From: Candidatus Babeliales bacterium | GTDB taxonomy: Bacteria > Babelota > Babeliae > Babelales > RVW-14 | Length of the DNA: 64,000 nt | Direction of reading: 5' to 3' | Assembly (NCBI GenBank): GCA_019749895.1 | Contig: JAIEPG010000002.1 | Coordinates: forward strand, 259,750-323,749 | Shown here: positions 9,605 to 18,787 of the stretch, in pieces | How the letters are laid out: each line of letters opens with the position of its first letter | How positions within the stretch are numbered: the stretch's first letter is position 1 | Position numbers and translations under genes: made by a program | The notes under the pieces: generated by a model | Told to the model about the DNA's origin: nothing | Seen by the model: only the letters and a program-made list of their open reading frames with translations | The model's database searches: none

Positions 9605-9894
9605 TTTTTTTGAATTCACGGTATTGGGCCTTATTTTTTTATAAAAAAAGCTCTTTTTTTTTAGACTAACCTATTTTTGAGTGATCAGAAAAGAAGCTCA
9701 TAATTTTTATCTCTTTAGTTTGATAGTACCAGCTATTTTTTCAAATATTTTTTTAAATCAGGGATACGACTGTATTGATAGCCAGAGGTTTTTTATTTCA
9801 AATTGATATTTGGTTGATATTGGTGGGCGATTTTTTTAAACTTAAACATGAGGTTATAAAGATGTATCAATACTAAGGGGTTGGTGGGGAAATC

Positions 9895-12609
9895 ATGATT
9901 AAAAGTAAAAAAGTTATTGTTAGTACCATACTTGTTGTTTTTATGCACGTTTTTGTTGTAACACAGCTCGTGGGTCAACAAGCAGCTATTGATGCCTTGC
10001 GGGAGCAGGCTGCGCTTGAAGTCAAAAGAATTGAAGAAAGTGCTGTATCTCAAAATAGTATACTTAAGGGCGAGACAGCTCGTCAGATTCGTGAAATTAA
10101 AGCTCAGGTTGAACAAAAAATAGCTCAAGTTCGGAATGATGCTGAACAAATGACTGCTCAGCTTAAGCAAGAAATTGAAGCTAAAGCTTTTCAACTTAAA
10201 TACAACGCAGAAAAAGAAAAATTAATTATTATGAGTCAGGCTGAACAAAGAGCTCTTGAATTGCGGGCTGAAGAGCAGCGTCGCCAGTTGGAAGAAAAAT
10301 TTCAAAAAAACATCACACTGGATAGCAAAATGACAAGCTTTGGAACAAAGAATTTTTCTTTTGATCTGTCGTCGATGGCGCGCGTACCAGAGCTTTTGCC
10401 AGTGCGCTCTACTGGGCAGAGCCAAGAGGTTTCTGCCGAGTGGCGAAATAAGATTTCCAAAGATTTTTATAATGATATGTCGTTTATGAAAAGTATTATC
10501 ACCGAGGGTGAAACAATTGATCAAGTGGATGATTTTGCTCAGCGTTTTAAAAAACAAAATTTGTGGTTTGACCAAACGCTTAGTTCTACGCGTTCTATGG
10601 CCGATCAGTCGTACAAACAACTTTTGGATAAACAAGCAACGTTGCAAAGTATTGTGCAAGCCCAGAAAAAAGCTGATTTATTTTTAGACAAAATGAGTGC
10701 AAAAATTGCGTTGTCCGATGCTCAAAAAAAGAAAGCTCGTCTGACTATTTTATATGATATCAACGAGCGTATTCAGCAAGAAAGAGAAAAAACTGGTAGT
10801 TTGGAGCGGCCGGTAGATCTTGATCAAGAAACGGTCAACACCCTCTCTCAACGTGCACTGGAAGAATATTCGCTGCAATTTAAAGCAATAAATGCTGATT
10901 TGTCTGATGTTGAAATGAAAGAAAGTAAGACTGTTCATGTTGTTCCTGTTATGGTGCAAAAGTTGCAAGGCGAGCTTGATCAGATTAAAGCAGAGCTTGA
11001 ATCAACCCGCAATACGCTTGAAAAAATGCGTATGGATAAAACAGAATTAAAAAACAAGATGACAAAAGAAATAAAAACAAAAACGGAAGAATGGCTTGAT
11101 CTTGAGATTCAACTTCGTCAGGAACGGGGCAACTTAAAGCATGCTCAACAGGAAATGACTGCTGCGCTTAAGCGCATGGAGCAATCGGTAACAGAAAAAG
11201 AAGTATTGCATGCTCAGTTGAAGGCAAAAGCACAAGAAAACGATACTTTGCGAGAAACGCTTAAAAAATCAGAAGAAAATGTTGGTCAGATACTTGATCA
11301 GGCTGGCCAGGCAAAAGAGCGAGCTTACCAAGCCGAAGAACGTGCAAGATTGGCTGAGGAGCGTGCTCGCTTGGCTCAAGAACGTGTAAAAGAAGTTGAA
11401 GAGGACGCTGACGAAGAAGCACAGGCTTTGGAAGATGATATTGCGCAAGCAAATCAACAGGCTCGGGAAGCTATTAAGCGAGCCGAATTGGCCGAAAAGA
11501 GAACAGAAGATGTTGCTACAAAGGCACAAGAACAACAAGAGCGTAGTCAGCGCCAGCAAGAGCGCGACAAAAAAGAAGCTGCAGAGCAGCGCAAAGCAGC
11601 TATTGAAGATACTAAGCAATTGTTGGTACCGCACATTGAAGAAGAAAGACAACGACGTCTTGAATTAAAGATTCAACTTGAACAAGCGATTCAGCAAGCG
11701 CAAAAGTTTGAGAAAAAAGCAGGGCAACTTGAAGTTGAGGTTCGATCAATGCAAGATCGTGTCAGTCAGGCACGCAAAGACGCTGACCAAGCGCGTGTAT
11801 TAGTTAAAGAACAGGCAACATTGCGCCAAGAGGCTGAAAAGCATAAAGTCTTGGTAGAAGAGCTTGCCGGCCAAATGATTGAATCGATTAATGTGTACCT
11901 TGAACAAGAGCGTAGTGCGCACAAGGCCCGAGAAGCTCAATTAATGGATAAAGCATCAGTTCTTAAATTTAAAAAGATATCTCTCACAGATGAAAAACGT
12001 GAATTACAAGAGTTACAAGAAGAGTCGGCTCGTGCCCTTGAAGAGCGAGAAAAACATAAGCAGGCTGTTGAAGAGCGTTTACGTTTAGCGCAAGATAATC
12101 TTGAGAGCCTTGAAGAAGAAAATGCTAACTTACAAGCCGAAAGCTTAGAGCGAGGTCAGCTTGAAGATGTGCGAGAACGTGTGAATCAAGAACGTGAGCA
12201 TCTGAGTGCAGCGCAGGAAGAGCTGCATAAAACGCGTCAGCAACTTGAGCAGGAGCGTAAGCTTGTTGAGCAAAGAAAAGGTCAACTTGTTCAAAAACAA
12301 GAACAAATGTTTCAAAAACAAAGTCAGATTCTTCAAGAGCAAGAACGAGTTGCGCAAGAACGCGCACAGATAAATCGAGAACGAGAAAGCGCACGACGCA
12401 GGCGTGCTGAGTTGGCAGCAAAAGCGCATGACGAAGTGTTACCCATGGAGCCTGAAGATAGTAAAATTCTTGCGATGATACCTGAAAAGTCTGGTAATGA
12501 GGATATTTCTGATGAGCTTGAACGTGACCAAGAAGAAGAAGCAATGAGTAGCTCGGCGTTGGAAGTAGTCCAAAATCAGGAAGAGGAAACTATAGCTACA
12601 ACTGAATAA
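9895..12609 (+). CDS. Exported giant coiled-coil protein
   Basis: This 904-residue protein opens with a signal peptide or anchor (VIVSTILVVFMHVFVVTQLV). It then runs as Glu/Gln/Lys/Arg/Ala-rich heptad-like sequence almost to its end, with repeated AEERARLAEERARLAQERV-type runs near residues 480-500. An acidic tail follows (ELERDQEEEAMSSS). The only break is a less charged region at about residues 140-190. There is no Walker motif, so it is not an SMC/Rad50 ATPase. No enzymatic domain is visible; a structural, envelope-spanning or surface role is inferred. It stands alone, with about 275 bases upstream and 262 downstream in which no gene is evident. Low complexity makes homology calls unreliable. 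Confidence 0.7.
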   Translation: MIKSKKVIVSTILVVFMHVFVVTQLVGQQAAIDALREQAALEVKRIEESAVSQNSILKGETARQIREIKAQVEQKIAQVRNDAEQMTAQLKQEIEAKAFQLKYNAEKEKLIIMSQAEQRALELRAEEQRRQLEEKFQKNITLDSKMTSFGTKNFSFDLSSMARVPELLPVRSTGQSQEVSAEWRNKISKDFYNDMSFMKSIITEGETIDQVDDFAQRFKKQNLWFDQTLSSTRSMADQSYKQLLDKQATLQSIVQAQKKADLFLDKMSAKIALSDAQKKKARLTILYDINERIQQEREKTGSLERPVDLDQETVNTLSQRALEEYSLQFKAINADLSDVEMKESKTVHVVPVMVQKLQGELDQIKAELESTRNTLEKMRMDKTELKNKMTKEIKTKTEEWLDLEIQLRQERGNLKHAQQEMTAALKRMEQSVTEKEVLHAQLKAKAQENDTLRETLKKSEENVGQILDQAGQAKERAYQAEERARLAEERARLAQERVKEVEEDADEEAQALEDDIAQANQQAREAIKRAELAEKRTEDVATKAQEQQERSQRQQERDKKEAAEQRKAAIEDTKQLLVPHIEEERQRRLELKIQLEQAIQQAQKFEKKAGQLEVEVRSMQDRVSQARKDADQARVLVKEQATLRQEAEKHKVLVEELAGQMIESINVYLEQERSAHKAREAQLMDKASVLKFKKISLTDEKRELQELQEESARALEEREKHKQAVEERLRLAQDNLESLEEENANLQAESLERGQLEDVRERVNQEREHLSAAQEELHKTRQQLEQERKLVEQRKGQLVQKQEQMFQKQSQILQEQERVAQERAQINRERESARRRRAELAAKAHDEVLPMEPEDSKILAMIPEKSGNEDISDELERDQEEEAMSSSALEVVQNQEEETIATTE

Positions 12610-12871
12610 GAAGTGCAATAGATTAATAGATTTTGTGAGAAGTGCGTTATTTTTATGGTACATGCATTTATTGCCAAAATTGAATCTTTTGAGAATACTC
12701 TTGATCTTTGGCTGGGAAGTTCGTACATTGAATTTTTTGAAATGTTGGTTGAGTTGCAAGCCTGAAGCATGCGAAAAAAAGTTTGATTATGCGCATCATT
12801 TGCATGTAAGATATTTTTTGATAGTCTAGTCTTGTGCTCATGGTTATGTTAGCGAGAGTAGAGGAGAACGT

Positions 12872-13054
12872 ATGAAGTGCCCCAAGTGCGGTGGTTTAAT
12901 GATCATGCAATCGTTCTTTGATCACTTCATTAACTTTGAGGGCTGGAAGTGCCTGAATTGTGGCAAAATTATTGAAAAGCGTGAAAATACAATTAGGGAT
13001 GATGCTTTTAGTCTCTTTTATCAGCGACAGAAGATCAAAAAACAAAATAATTAG
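12872..13054 (+). CDS. Small zinc-ribbon protein
   Basis: Sixty residues with two Cys pairs: CPKC at residues 3-6 and CLNC at about residues 38-41, the classic four-cysteine zinc ribbon. A strong ribosome site (GAGGAGA) lies just before ATG 12872. The basic tail (RQKIKKQNN) and zinc ribbon suggest nucleic-acid or protein binding, but the partner is unknown. It ends nine bases before tsaB and is probably cotranscribed with it. Confidence 0.75.
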   Translation: MKCPKCGGLMIMQSFFDHFINFEGWKCLNCGKIIEKRENTIRDDAFSLFYQRQKIKKQNN

Positions 13055-13063
13055 CAACATATT

Positions 13064-13756
13064 ATGACGATATTTTTTGTGAGTATTCAAGGAGGCTATC
13101 AGGGCCTCTATCTAGCGCTTTTTCGTGAACAAGTATGCTTGCAAGAGCTCTTTAAAAACGATAAACGCGCAAGTTCTGAGTTGGTGCCATATATGCAGGA
13201 ATTATTGCAAGATCATAATCTTACGTTAGCCGATCTTGCTTTTATTGCCGTAGACAAAGGGCCGGGTGCTTTTACCTCGTTACGAGTCATTTTAGCAACC
13301 GTTAATGGCATTGGCTTGGCTGCCAACAAGCCGTTGATTGGCGTTAATGGCTTGCAAGCATTGTCTGATCAGGTGCGCGAGTCCATTCAACAACAGCCAA
13401 AAAATTTTGTTTTATTGCTTAATGCTTATAATGACGATGTTTACTATGCGCTCGAAATGGTTGGCAAAGACCGTGAAGAGGGTTGTGAAAAAATTCAAGA
13501 TCTTCTTGAGCGGCTTAAAAAAGAATATGCTGAGCAGGTAGTAATTTTTGCAGGAAACGCTGTTGGACTGCATGCAAAAATAATTAAAGAAATGTTGCTT
13601 CACGCGCAGTTACTTGAAGAATTCCCCGTTGCTTCGGCTCGTTTTGTTGGGTTAAGAGCATACGCTGATTGGCTAGAACAAAAAAACATAACGACAAAAA
13701 TTGAGCCTCATTATCTTAAGACGCAATATTTTTCTTTAAAAAAACCACCGATTTGA
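13064..13756 (+). CDS. tsaB: tRNA threonylcarbamoyladenosine biosynthesis protein TsaB
   Basis: TsaB is the non-catalytic partner of TsaD in making t6A37 on ANN-decoding tRNAs. The hallmark is VDKGPGAFTSLRV at about residues 66-78, followed by the helix GIGLAANKPLIGVNGLQAL. Its 230 residues are standard for the family. The C-terminal part (PHYLKTQYF) resembles the usual 'P.YLR' segment. It overlaps nothing and abuts the convergent rsmE with no spacer (stops at 13756/13757). The other t6A genes (tsaC, tsaD, tsaE) are not in this window. Confidence 0.88.
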   Translation: MTIFFVSIQGGYQGLYLALFREQVCLQELFKNDKRASSELVPYMQELLQDHNLTLADLAFIAVDKGPGAFTSLRVILATVNGIGLAANKPLIGVNGLQALSDQVRESIQQQPKNFVLLLNAYNDDVYYALEMVGKDREEGCEKIQDLLERLKKEYAEQVVIFAGNAVGLHAKIIKEMLLHAQLLEEFPVASARFVGLRAYADWLEQKNITTKIEPHYLKTQYFSLKKPPI

Positions 13757-14527
13757 TTATTTTCTGAGTAAGCTTCGTAACATGCCCAGGCCCACAATTG
13801 CTGCATCGCGTGAGCGCAAAATGCTGGTTGTGAGTGCATAACTGGTAAACCCGTTACTAGTCAGGGCTGCAAGTTCTGCATCAGTTAGGCCTCCTTCTGC
13901 GCCAAAAATAACGTTGAGATATGCTGGTGGTGTTGCAGTTGGTAGCAAACTGGCAGGCTGACCTTGAGCATCAAAAACAATGTTGATGCTGTTGGTGCAG
14001 CGCGTACATAAATCGCCATCGCTGATGATTTGTGAAAGTTCCTGCGCAGGCGCAAACTTTGGAAACACAAAACTTTTTGATTGTTCAATTGCCGCAATGA
14101 TAATTTTTTCAAGGCGCTCAGTTTCTCGTGGTGCCCATTTTTTTTCAGATTTTTCAGAAATTACTGGAACAATTGTTTGAACCCCCATTTGAGTTGCGGT
14201 ATAAACAATTTCTTCAAACGGGCTTTTTTTTGTGATGCATTGGTACAATGTTATGTTGGGTGTGGGTGCTGTATTTGTTTGTTTGCTGATAAGTTTGCCT
14301 ACAATTGGCGAGCTTGCTTGTTTTTCAACTTTTTTGAGGACAAGCTCAACGTGATAGTTTTTATCAAATAAAATAACCTGATCACCCTCTTCAAGCCTCA
14401 GGATGTTAAACATGCGTTTATGAAGATCTTTGTCGTGCAGACTGACGCTGGCGCCTTCTTGTTCTTTGATAATACTTGAAGAAAGATTAGGAGCGTAGAG
14501 TGCAAAAACATGCTTATTTGTTTTCAT
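13757..14527 (-). CDS. rsmE: 16S rRNA (uracil-1498-N3)-methyltransferase RsmE
   Basis: RsmE methylates U1498 of 16S rRNA using SAM. The 256-residue protein has an N-terminal PUA-like part (HMR...RMFNILRLEEGDQVILFDKN). The C-terminal SPOUT trefoil knot contains IFGAEGGLTDAELAAL near residue 210 and TSILRSRDAAIVGLG near residue 235; family members usually read G-P-E-G-G and L-R-x-E-T-A. The Arg-Asp-Ala replacement for the usual R-x-E-T-A is a small deviation. A GGGG-containing leader precedes ATG 14527. Confidence 0.88.
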   Translation of the reverse strand: MKTNKHVFALYAPNLSSSIIKEQEGASVSLHDKDLHKRMFNILRLEEGDQVILFDKNYHVELVLKKVEKQASSPIVGKLISKQTNTAPTPNITLYQCITKKSPFEEIVYTATQMGVQTIVPVISEKSEKKWAPRETERLEKIIIAAIEQSKSFVFPKFAPAQELSQIISDGDLCTRCTNSINIVFDAQGQPASLLPTATPPAYLNVIFGAEGGLTDAELAALTSNGFTSYALTTSILRSRDAAIVGLGMLRSLLRK

Positions 14528-14542
14528 GGTGGCCCCACATCT

Positions 14543-15016
14543 TTAAGGTTTTTCTTGCAAAAGCAACCACCACAAAGTTCCTGCAATAATCAGGTTTGTT
14601 GCAATAATACCGCTCACAACATAATCTTCTGGGTGTTCTTTAATGTGCTGTTTGGTTTTTTCTGTTTCAAATTTAATGAACATCCAGGCAAGCTTTGCTT
14701 TGTCAGACCAGGAAGGTTCAGTTTTTATGCTCGGGTCGTTGGTTATGCTTTCTAGATCTTCAATGGTGATGTCGAGTTCGTCCATCTCGCCAAATTCGTC
14801 TAAAATATCCCCAAACGATTCTTCTACTTGTTCAAGAACTTCTTCAAAGATCTCGTCAAACTCTGCGGTCATCTTTTGTGATTCTTCTTCAGTCCAGGGT
14901 AGTTCTTTTTGAGAAAAAAATGGTACTGAAGTAATGTTATTCGCGCTTAAATTTTTAAAAGGAGCCCAGGTCGCTACGACAAAAAGAAGGGCTACAACAG
15001 ATGTTTTTACGGTCAT
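14543..15016 (-). CDS. Exported or membrane protein of unknown function, acidic
   Basis: I do not recognise this 157-residue protein. It has a signal peptide (VVALLFVVATWAPFKNLSA) and a strongly acidic middle (FDEIFEEVLEQVEESFGDIL...). A C-terminal membrane helix (GIIATNLIIAGTLWWLLL) is followed by a short basic tail. The start at 15016 is chosen for AAGGAAAATT directly upstream; an open extension to 15097 has no ribosome site. It ends 15 bases before rsmE on the same strand and may be cotranscribed with it. It is divergent from gpmI. Confidence 0.6.
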   Translation of the reverse strand: MTVKTSVVALLFVVATWAPFKNLSANNITSVPFFSQKELPWTEEESQKMTAEFDEIFEEVLEQVEESFGDILDEFGEMDELDITIEDLESITNDPSIKTEPSWSDKAKLAWMFIKFETEKTKQHIKEHPEDYVVSGIIATNLIIAGTLWWLLLQEKP

Positions 15017-15122
15017 AATTTTCCTTTTTTTACAAGGATGCTTATAAATCGTTATGGTAAAAAAGATGATCATATCATTATTGAAGGAGGTAAGCATAGC
15101 GCAGAAAGCTCAAGGAGTCAAA

Positions 15123-16694
15123 ATGAGTACAAATAGAAACAATTGCCCGGCCATGTTGGTTGTTCTTGATGGGTTTGGTTATCGTAATGAAAAAAATGGT
15201 AATGCCGTTGCGGCTGCACGTATGCCAAATTTTGAATACCTGCGGCAGCATTACCGCTCTACCTTGCTCCATGCGGCAGGCGAATTTGTGGGTCTTTTGC
15301 CTGGTTGCATTGGCAACTCTGAGGTGGGGCATTTAACGCTGGGCGCTGGGCGTGTGATTAAAAGTGTTTTATGTCGCTTTCATGAAGCGATTGATGACGG
15401 GAGCTTTTTTGAGCGCGAAGATCTTTTACAAGTGCTTATCACATTAAAAAAAAGCGGCAAAGCCTTGCACGTGATGGGCTTGCTTTCAGATGCGGGGGTA
15501 CACAGTCACGAAAAGCATTTGTATGCCCTGCTTAAACTTGCTTGTCAGGTTGGGCTTGACCGGGTTTATGTCCATGCTTTTTTGGATGGTCGCGATGTGC
15601 CGCCGCAGTCGGCTCTTATATATTTACAACATGTAGCGCATGAGCTGCAGAACTATGATGGTATGAGTTTGGCAAGTATTCATGGTCGTTTTTTTGCTAT
15701 GGATCGGGACAATAATTGGGAGCGCACGCAGCAAAGCTATGATGTGTTGTGTGGTAATGCCTCAGTTCCGCCAGGACCAGCGCATGACTGGCATGCTGCT
15801 CTGGAGCAATCGTATGCGCACGGAATTACTGACGAGTTTGTGGTGCCAACGTTGCTTGATGCGCAAGGAGCGGTGGGAGCAGGTGATGGCATTATATTTT
15901 TTAATGTGCGGCCCGATCGTGCTCGGCAACTAACTCAAGCGTTTATAGATCCTGCTTGTGTAACAATTAAACGTACGATTGGTACGTACAATAATTCATT
16001 GGCGTTTTTTATTACTGCCGCTCGGTATAAAAGAGATTTTAATAATAAAGTACTTTTTGAAGAAGTTGTTGTTGAGCATACGTTGCTTGATGAGCTTGCC
16101 GAGCAAACAAGTCAGTCAGTGTTTGTTATTGCAGAAACCGAAAAGACGGCTCATGTGACCTATTTTTTTCGTGGGATGCGTGATGTGCGTTGTGCCCAAG
16201 AGCAGTATGAGCTGGTGCCTTCAATCAAAACAAAAAGCTACGCTGATTGCCCAGAAATGTGTGCCAAGCAGATTACTGATAAGTTGGTTTGTTCACTTGA
16301 AAAAAATCCGGCCTATTTTTATTTAGTTAATTATGCCAATGCCGACATGGTTGGGCATTCGGGTAATTTTGAGGCAACAGTTAAAGCCTGTGAATTTTTG
16401 GATGAGCAGCTGGGTATTTTGTATCGCGAGATTGTAGTTAAGCGCGCCGGCATGTTGTTTGTGGTTGCCGATCATGGCAATGCAGAGCAAAAACTTGATG
16501 AGCTGGGCAACCCGCTCACTGCGCATACTGCTAACCCCGTGTTATTTGTTGCAGCTGGCAAGCAGTTTATGGGCGAGGCAAACGGATTTTTTGAAAACAA
16601 GATACGTTTTGGTCTGGCGCATGTTGCTCCAACACTATTAAAATATCTTGGTTTAAAAGTACCTGCAGCAATGGAACACGAGACTATTTTTTAA
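15123..16694 (+). CDS. gpmI: 2,3-bisphosphoglycerate-independent phosphoglycerate mutase
   Basis: GpmI interconverts 3- and 2-phosphoglycerate in glycolysis using two divalent metal ions, normally Mn. In this 523-residue protein, VVLDGFGYRNEKNGNAV near residue 15 holds the first metal Asp. GCIGNSEVGHLTLGAGRV near residue 70 contains the phosphoryl-carrying Ser. HAFLDGRDVPPQSA, NYANADMVGHSG and VVADHGNAE carry the remaining metal and substrate ligands in family order. The length is typical. ATG 15123 follows AAGGAGTCA; upstream in-frame codons to 15054 lack a site. It is convergent with an amino-acid permease gene three bases away. Confidence 0.95.
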   Translation: MSTNRNNCPAMLVVLDGFGYRNEKNGNAVAAARMPNFEYLRQHYRSTLLHAAGEFVGLLPGCIGNSEVGHLTLGAGRVIKSVLCRFHEAIDDGSFFEREDLLQVLITLKKSGKALHVMGLLSDAGVHSHEKHLYALLKLACQVGLDRVYVHAFLDGRDVPPQSALIYLQHVAHELQNYDGMSLASIHGRFFAMDRDNNWERTQQSYDVLCGNASVPPGPAHDWHAALEQSYAHGITDEFVVPTLLDAQGAVGAGDGIIFFNVRPDRARQLTQAFIDPACVTIKRTIGTYNNSLAFFITAARYKRDFNNKVLFEEVVVEHTLLDELAEQTSQSVFVIAETEKTAHVTYFFRGMRDVRCAQEQYELVPSIKTKSYADCPEMCAKQITDKLVCSLEKNPAYFYLVNYANADMVGHSGNFEATVKACEFLDEQLGILYREIVVKRAGMLFVVADHGNAEQKLDELGNPLTAHTANPVLFVAAGKQFMGEANGFFENKIRFGLAHVAPTLLKYLGLKVPAAMEHETIF

Positions 16695-16697
16695 TTT

Positions 16698-17969
16698 TTA
16701 CTCAGAGCTTTTTTTTCCAAAAAAGCATGAAAGAACCCAGCCAACGATAAAAATTGAAACAAAAGAAAAAGAGATTCCAAAGGTGATTAAATTTTTTAGG
16801 CACAAGTTAAAAACATAACAACAGCTTGCAAGGCTGAGTAATGGAACCATGATCGATTGCTTGACCGAACCTTTTCTAATTGCCTGCAGCAGAGCAAGCG
16901 ATGTCAAACTGTAGCAGGCAAAGTGGGCAAAAATAGACATATTTTGTAGTGGTGCTTGTTGTTGAGAAATGGTGATAATTAAGCAGCACAAAATACCTTC
17001 AACAATCAAGCTTGCCCACGGCGTATTGGCAGCAGTTAATTTAGTCAAAATGTTTGAAAATGGTAGATGGTTGTCTTTTGCCAATGTGTGTAAATTCCAG
17101 CAGTTGCTCGTCAAAATAGTAAAAGAGCCCCCAAAAATAGAAGCAAAAACAAAGCCGTTAAACAATTGACCAATCCATGGCATTGCTGGAAAAAAGGTAG
17201 TGCCAAGTGTTAAAAGTGGCGTACTTGCTTGCGCCAAATCTGGCCCAAGTGCGCGGTATAAAGAAAATTGAAAGAGTGTTGCTACGCACACAGCAATTGA
17301 AAACGAAGTCAAAATTGCAGGCTTGATGGTGCGTTCCGGTTTTTCGAGCAAGCCGGCAATTGAGCAAATAATTTCAAAACCAACAACGGCAAAAATAGCA
17401 ACAGGAATAAGCGTTAGTGGTTCAATTGCAGCGGCGTCGCTAAATGCTGCTATGTGGGCAGGTGTTACAAAAAAGCCGCATAAAAAACTAAAAAGTATTG
17501 GCAGTGCTTTAAATGCCGATGTTACATACTGCGCTTTGCCGCCAACGCGTACGCCAAAAATATTGAGCGTAACCAGCCCACCAATAATTAAGTAGTCCAG
17601 CACCAGTGTTGGCACAACGCGCAATGCAGGAATGCAGGTTTGAAAAAACGTTGTTGAGCAATGAACAAGTAAAGCCGAGGTAGTTGTTTTAGCTAAAAAA
17701 TAGCTCCAGCCCGCAAAAAAGCCAATGCGTGGGTGCAGGTGCATTTTGCTATAAACATAGAGCCCGCCTGAAACGGGATGGAGCTTTGCAAGCTCTGCGA
17801 TGCTTAAAATAACTGGTAAAATTAACAAAGCGCATAGTGGATAACTAATAAAACCGAAAGAGCCAGCCAAAAAAGTAAGCGGCTTGGCATTAATAAAAAT
17901 GCCGGCGCCCATGATAGTGTTAAGACAGATAAGTACGGCGGTGACAAAACTGATCTTGCCTTGGTTCAT
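16698..17969 (-). CDS. APC-family amino-acid permease
   Basis: This 423-residue protein has about 12 hydrophobic segments. The first helix carries the APC signature NTIMGAGIFINAKP, with the broken-helix G-x-G-I-F that binds the substrate amino/carboxyl group, and helix 6 carries VGFEIICSIAGLLEKP. Such carriers exchange or co-transport amino acids across the inner membrane; specificity cannot be read here. AAAGG lies nine bases before the ATG. Two further APC paralogues lie at 33-35.6 kb, and this copy is closest to the third of them in its helix 2 region (HPVSGGLYVYS against HPEAGGLYVYS). Confidence 0.88.
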   Translation of the reverse strand: MNQGKISFVTAVLICLNTIMGAGIFINAKPLTFLAGSFGFISYPLCALLILPVILSIAELAKLHPVSGGLYVYSKMHLHPRIGFFAGWSYFLAKTTTSALLVHCSTTFFQTCIPALRVVPTLVLDYLIIGGLVTLNIFGVRVGGKAQYVTSAFKALPILFSFLCGFFVTPAHIAAFSDAAAIEPLTLIPVAIFAVVGFEIICSIAGLLEKPERTIKPAILTSFSIAVCVATLFQFSLYRALGPDLAQASTPLLTLGTTFFPAMPWIGQLFNGFVFASIFGGSFTILTSNCWNLHTLAKDNHLPFSNILTKLTAANTPWASLIVEGILCCLIITISQQQAPLQNMSIFAHFACYSLTSLALLQAIRKGSVKQSIMVPLLSLASCCYVFNLCLKNLITFGISFSFVSIFIVGWVLSCFFGKKSSE

Positions 17970-18027
17970 GGGAAGCGCCTTTCCGGCAAAAAAGGGGGAT
18001 AATTTTGATTATTTGTATGCTCAAACT

Positions 18028-18585
18028 TTAGCGCAAAAAGGTTAAGTGCGCAATGTTTAACCTTTTTACCAGTGCAACAACAACAGCAAGTTTAATACCA
18101 AAATCGCCAATCAAAAAAGGAAAAAAGCCGAGCGTAAGCAGGTTGTGCGCTGGTACAAACAGGCTGAGTTGCACCAAGCCGCAAGTAAAAACAATAATAT
18201 TTGCAGCAACAAGTTTGTTAACCAGAGCCAGCGTTGATTTCTTATTGTAATTTTTTGCCCATGCCAAAAAGATTGCTGCAAGTAAAAAACCAATCAAATA
18301 GCCGCCCGTTGGGCCACATAGCCGGCCAAGCCCACCCAAACCAAAAGCAAAAAATGGTGCACCCAAAGCCCCCTGCAACAAATAAAGACCAAAAGCATAA
18401 ACCGCTGGCCAGCCCAGCAGGAGTGTTGCTACGAAAAGTGGCAATGGCTGCACGCTTAGCGGTACTAAGTTAAATGGCATGGGTATAATAATTTGCGAGC
18501 AAAGAGCATAAAACCATGACAAAATAAAGCAAAAGCAGATGGTTTTCATCGTCGATATTGTTACTGTTTGTGCTAATTTATTCAT
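18028..18585 (-). CDS. bioY: Biotin transporter BioY (ECF S component)
   Basis: The 185-residue protein has about six membrane helices. The BioY pattern VPLSVQPLPLFVATLLLGW (usually V-P-x-T-x-Q near the first loop) is followed by YLLQGALGAPFFAFGLGGLGRLCGPTGGYLIGF, the Gly-rich stretch with G-P-T-G-G-Y-L that is diagnostic of the family. BioY binds biotin and works alone or with the ECF ATPases, which are not in this window. It shares a divergent region with hppA and lies downstream of no obvious biotin synthesis gene, consistent with scavenging. Confidence 0.92.
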   Translation of the reverse strand: MNKLAQTVTISTMKTICFCFILSWFYALCSQIIIPMPFNLVPLSVQPLPLFVATLLLGWPAVYAFGLYLLQGALGAPFFAFGLGGLGRLCGPTGGYLIGFLLAAIFLAWAKNYNKKSTLALVNKLVAANIIVFTCGLVQLSLFVPAHNLLTLGFFPFLIGDFGIKLAVVVALVKRLNIAHLTFLR

Positions 18586-18699
18586 AAAAAGTCTTTCGAT
18601 ATTCTACTTGAAAGGCCTATGGCAGCAATGCTTACTACTGTAACGTTTGGTTTTCTAAATGGCAATTTTGTTCAAAGATCATTTTTTTTGCGCGATATA

Positions 18700-18727
18700 T
18701 TTACAAAAAATGTAGGTGTTTTATGCT
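18700..18727 (+). promoter_or_regulatory. Weak candidate promoter for hppA
   Basis: TTTACA (5/6 to -35) at 18700-18705 and TATGCT (4/6 to -10) at 18722-18727 are 16 bases apart, about 60 bases before the hppA start and within the bioY/hppA divergent region. AT-rich context lowers certainty. Confidence 0.3.
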
Positions 18728-18787
18728 GTTTATCTACGATTCGGAGATTTTTCAGTGAATGTATGTATAACCCCAGAGGAGCCATCA

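Noticed and set aside
9661-9671. TAGTCTA-like motif seen here (minus strand) and near 12823 and 20899 as a possible shared -10 element
   Set aside because: Only half matches the -10 consensus, the upstream -35 partners are weak, and spacing differs between sites.
9793-10194. Open frame antisense to the coiled-coil gene start, and similar frames at 11269-11652 and 12125-12544
   Set aside because: They are shadows of repetitive GAA/CAA-rich coding sequence, which leaves few stops on the other strand.
12635-12829. Possible 64-codon gene in the gap after the coiled-coil gene
   Set aside because: No ribosome site, no motif, and it contains the nested palindromes; more likely intergenic.
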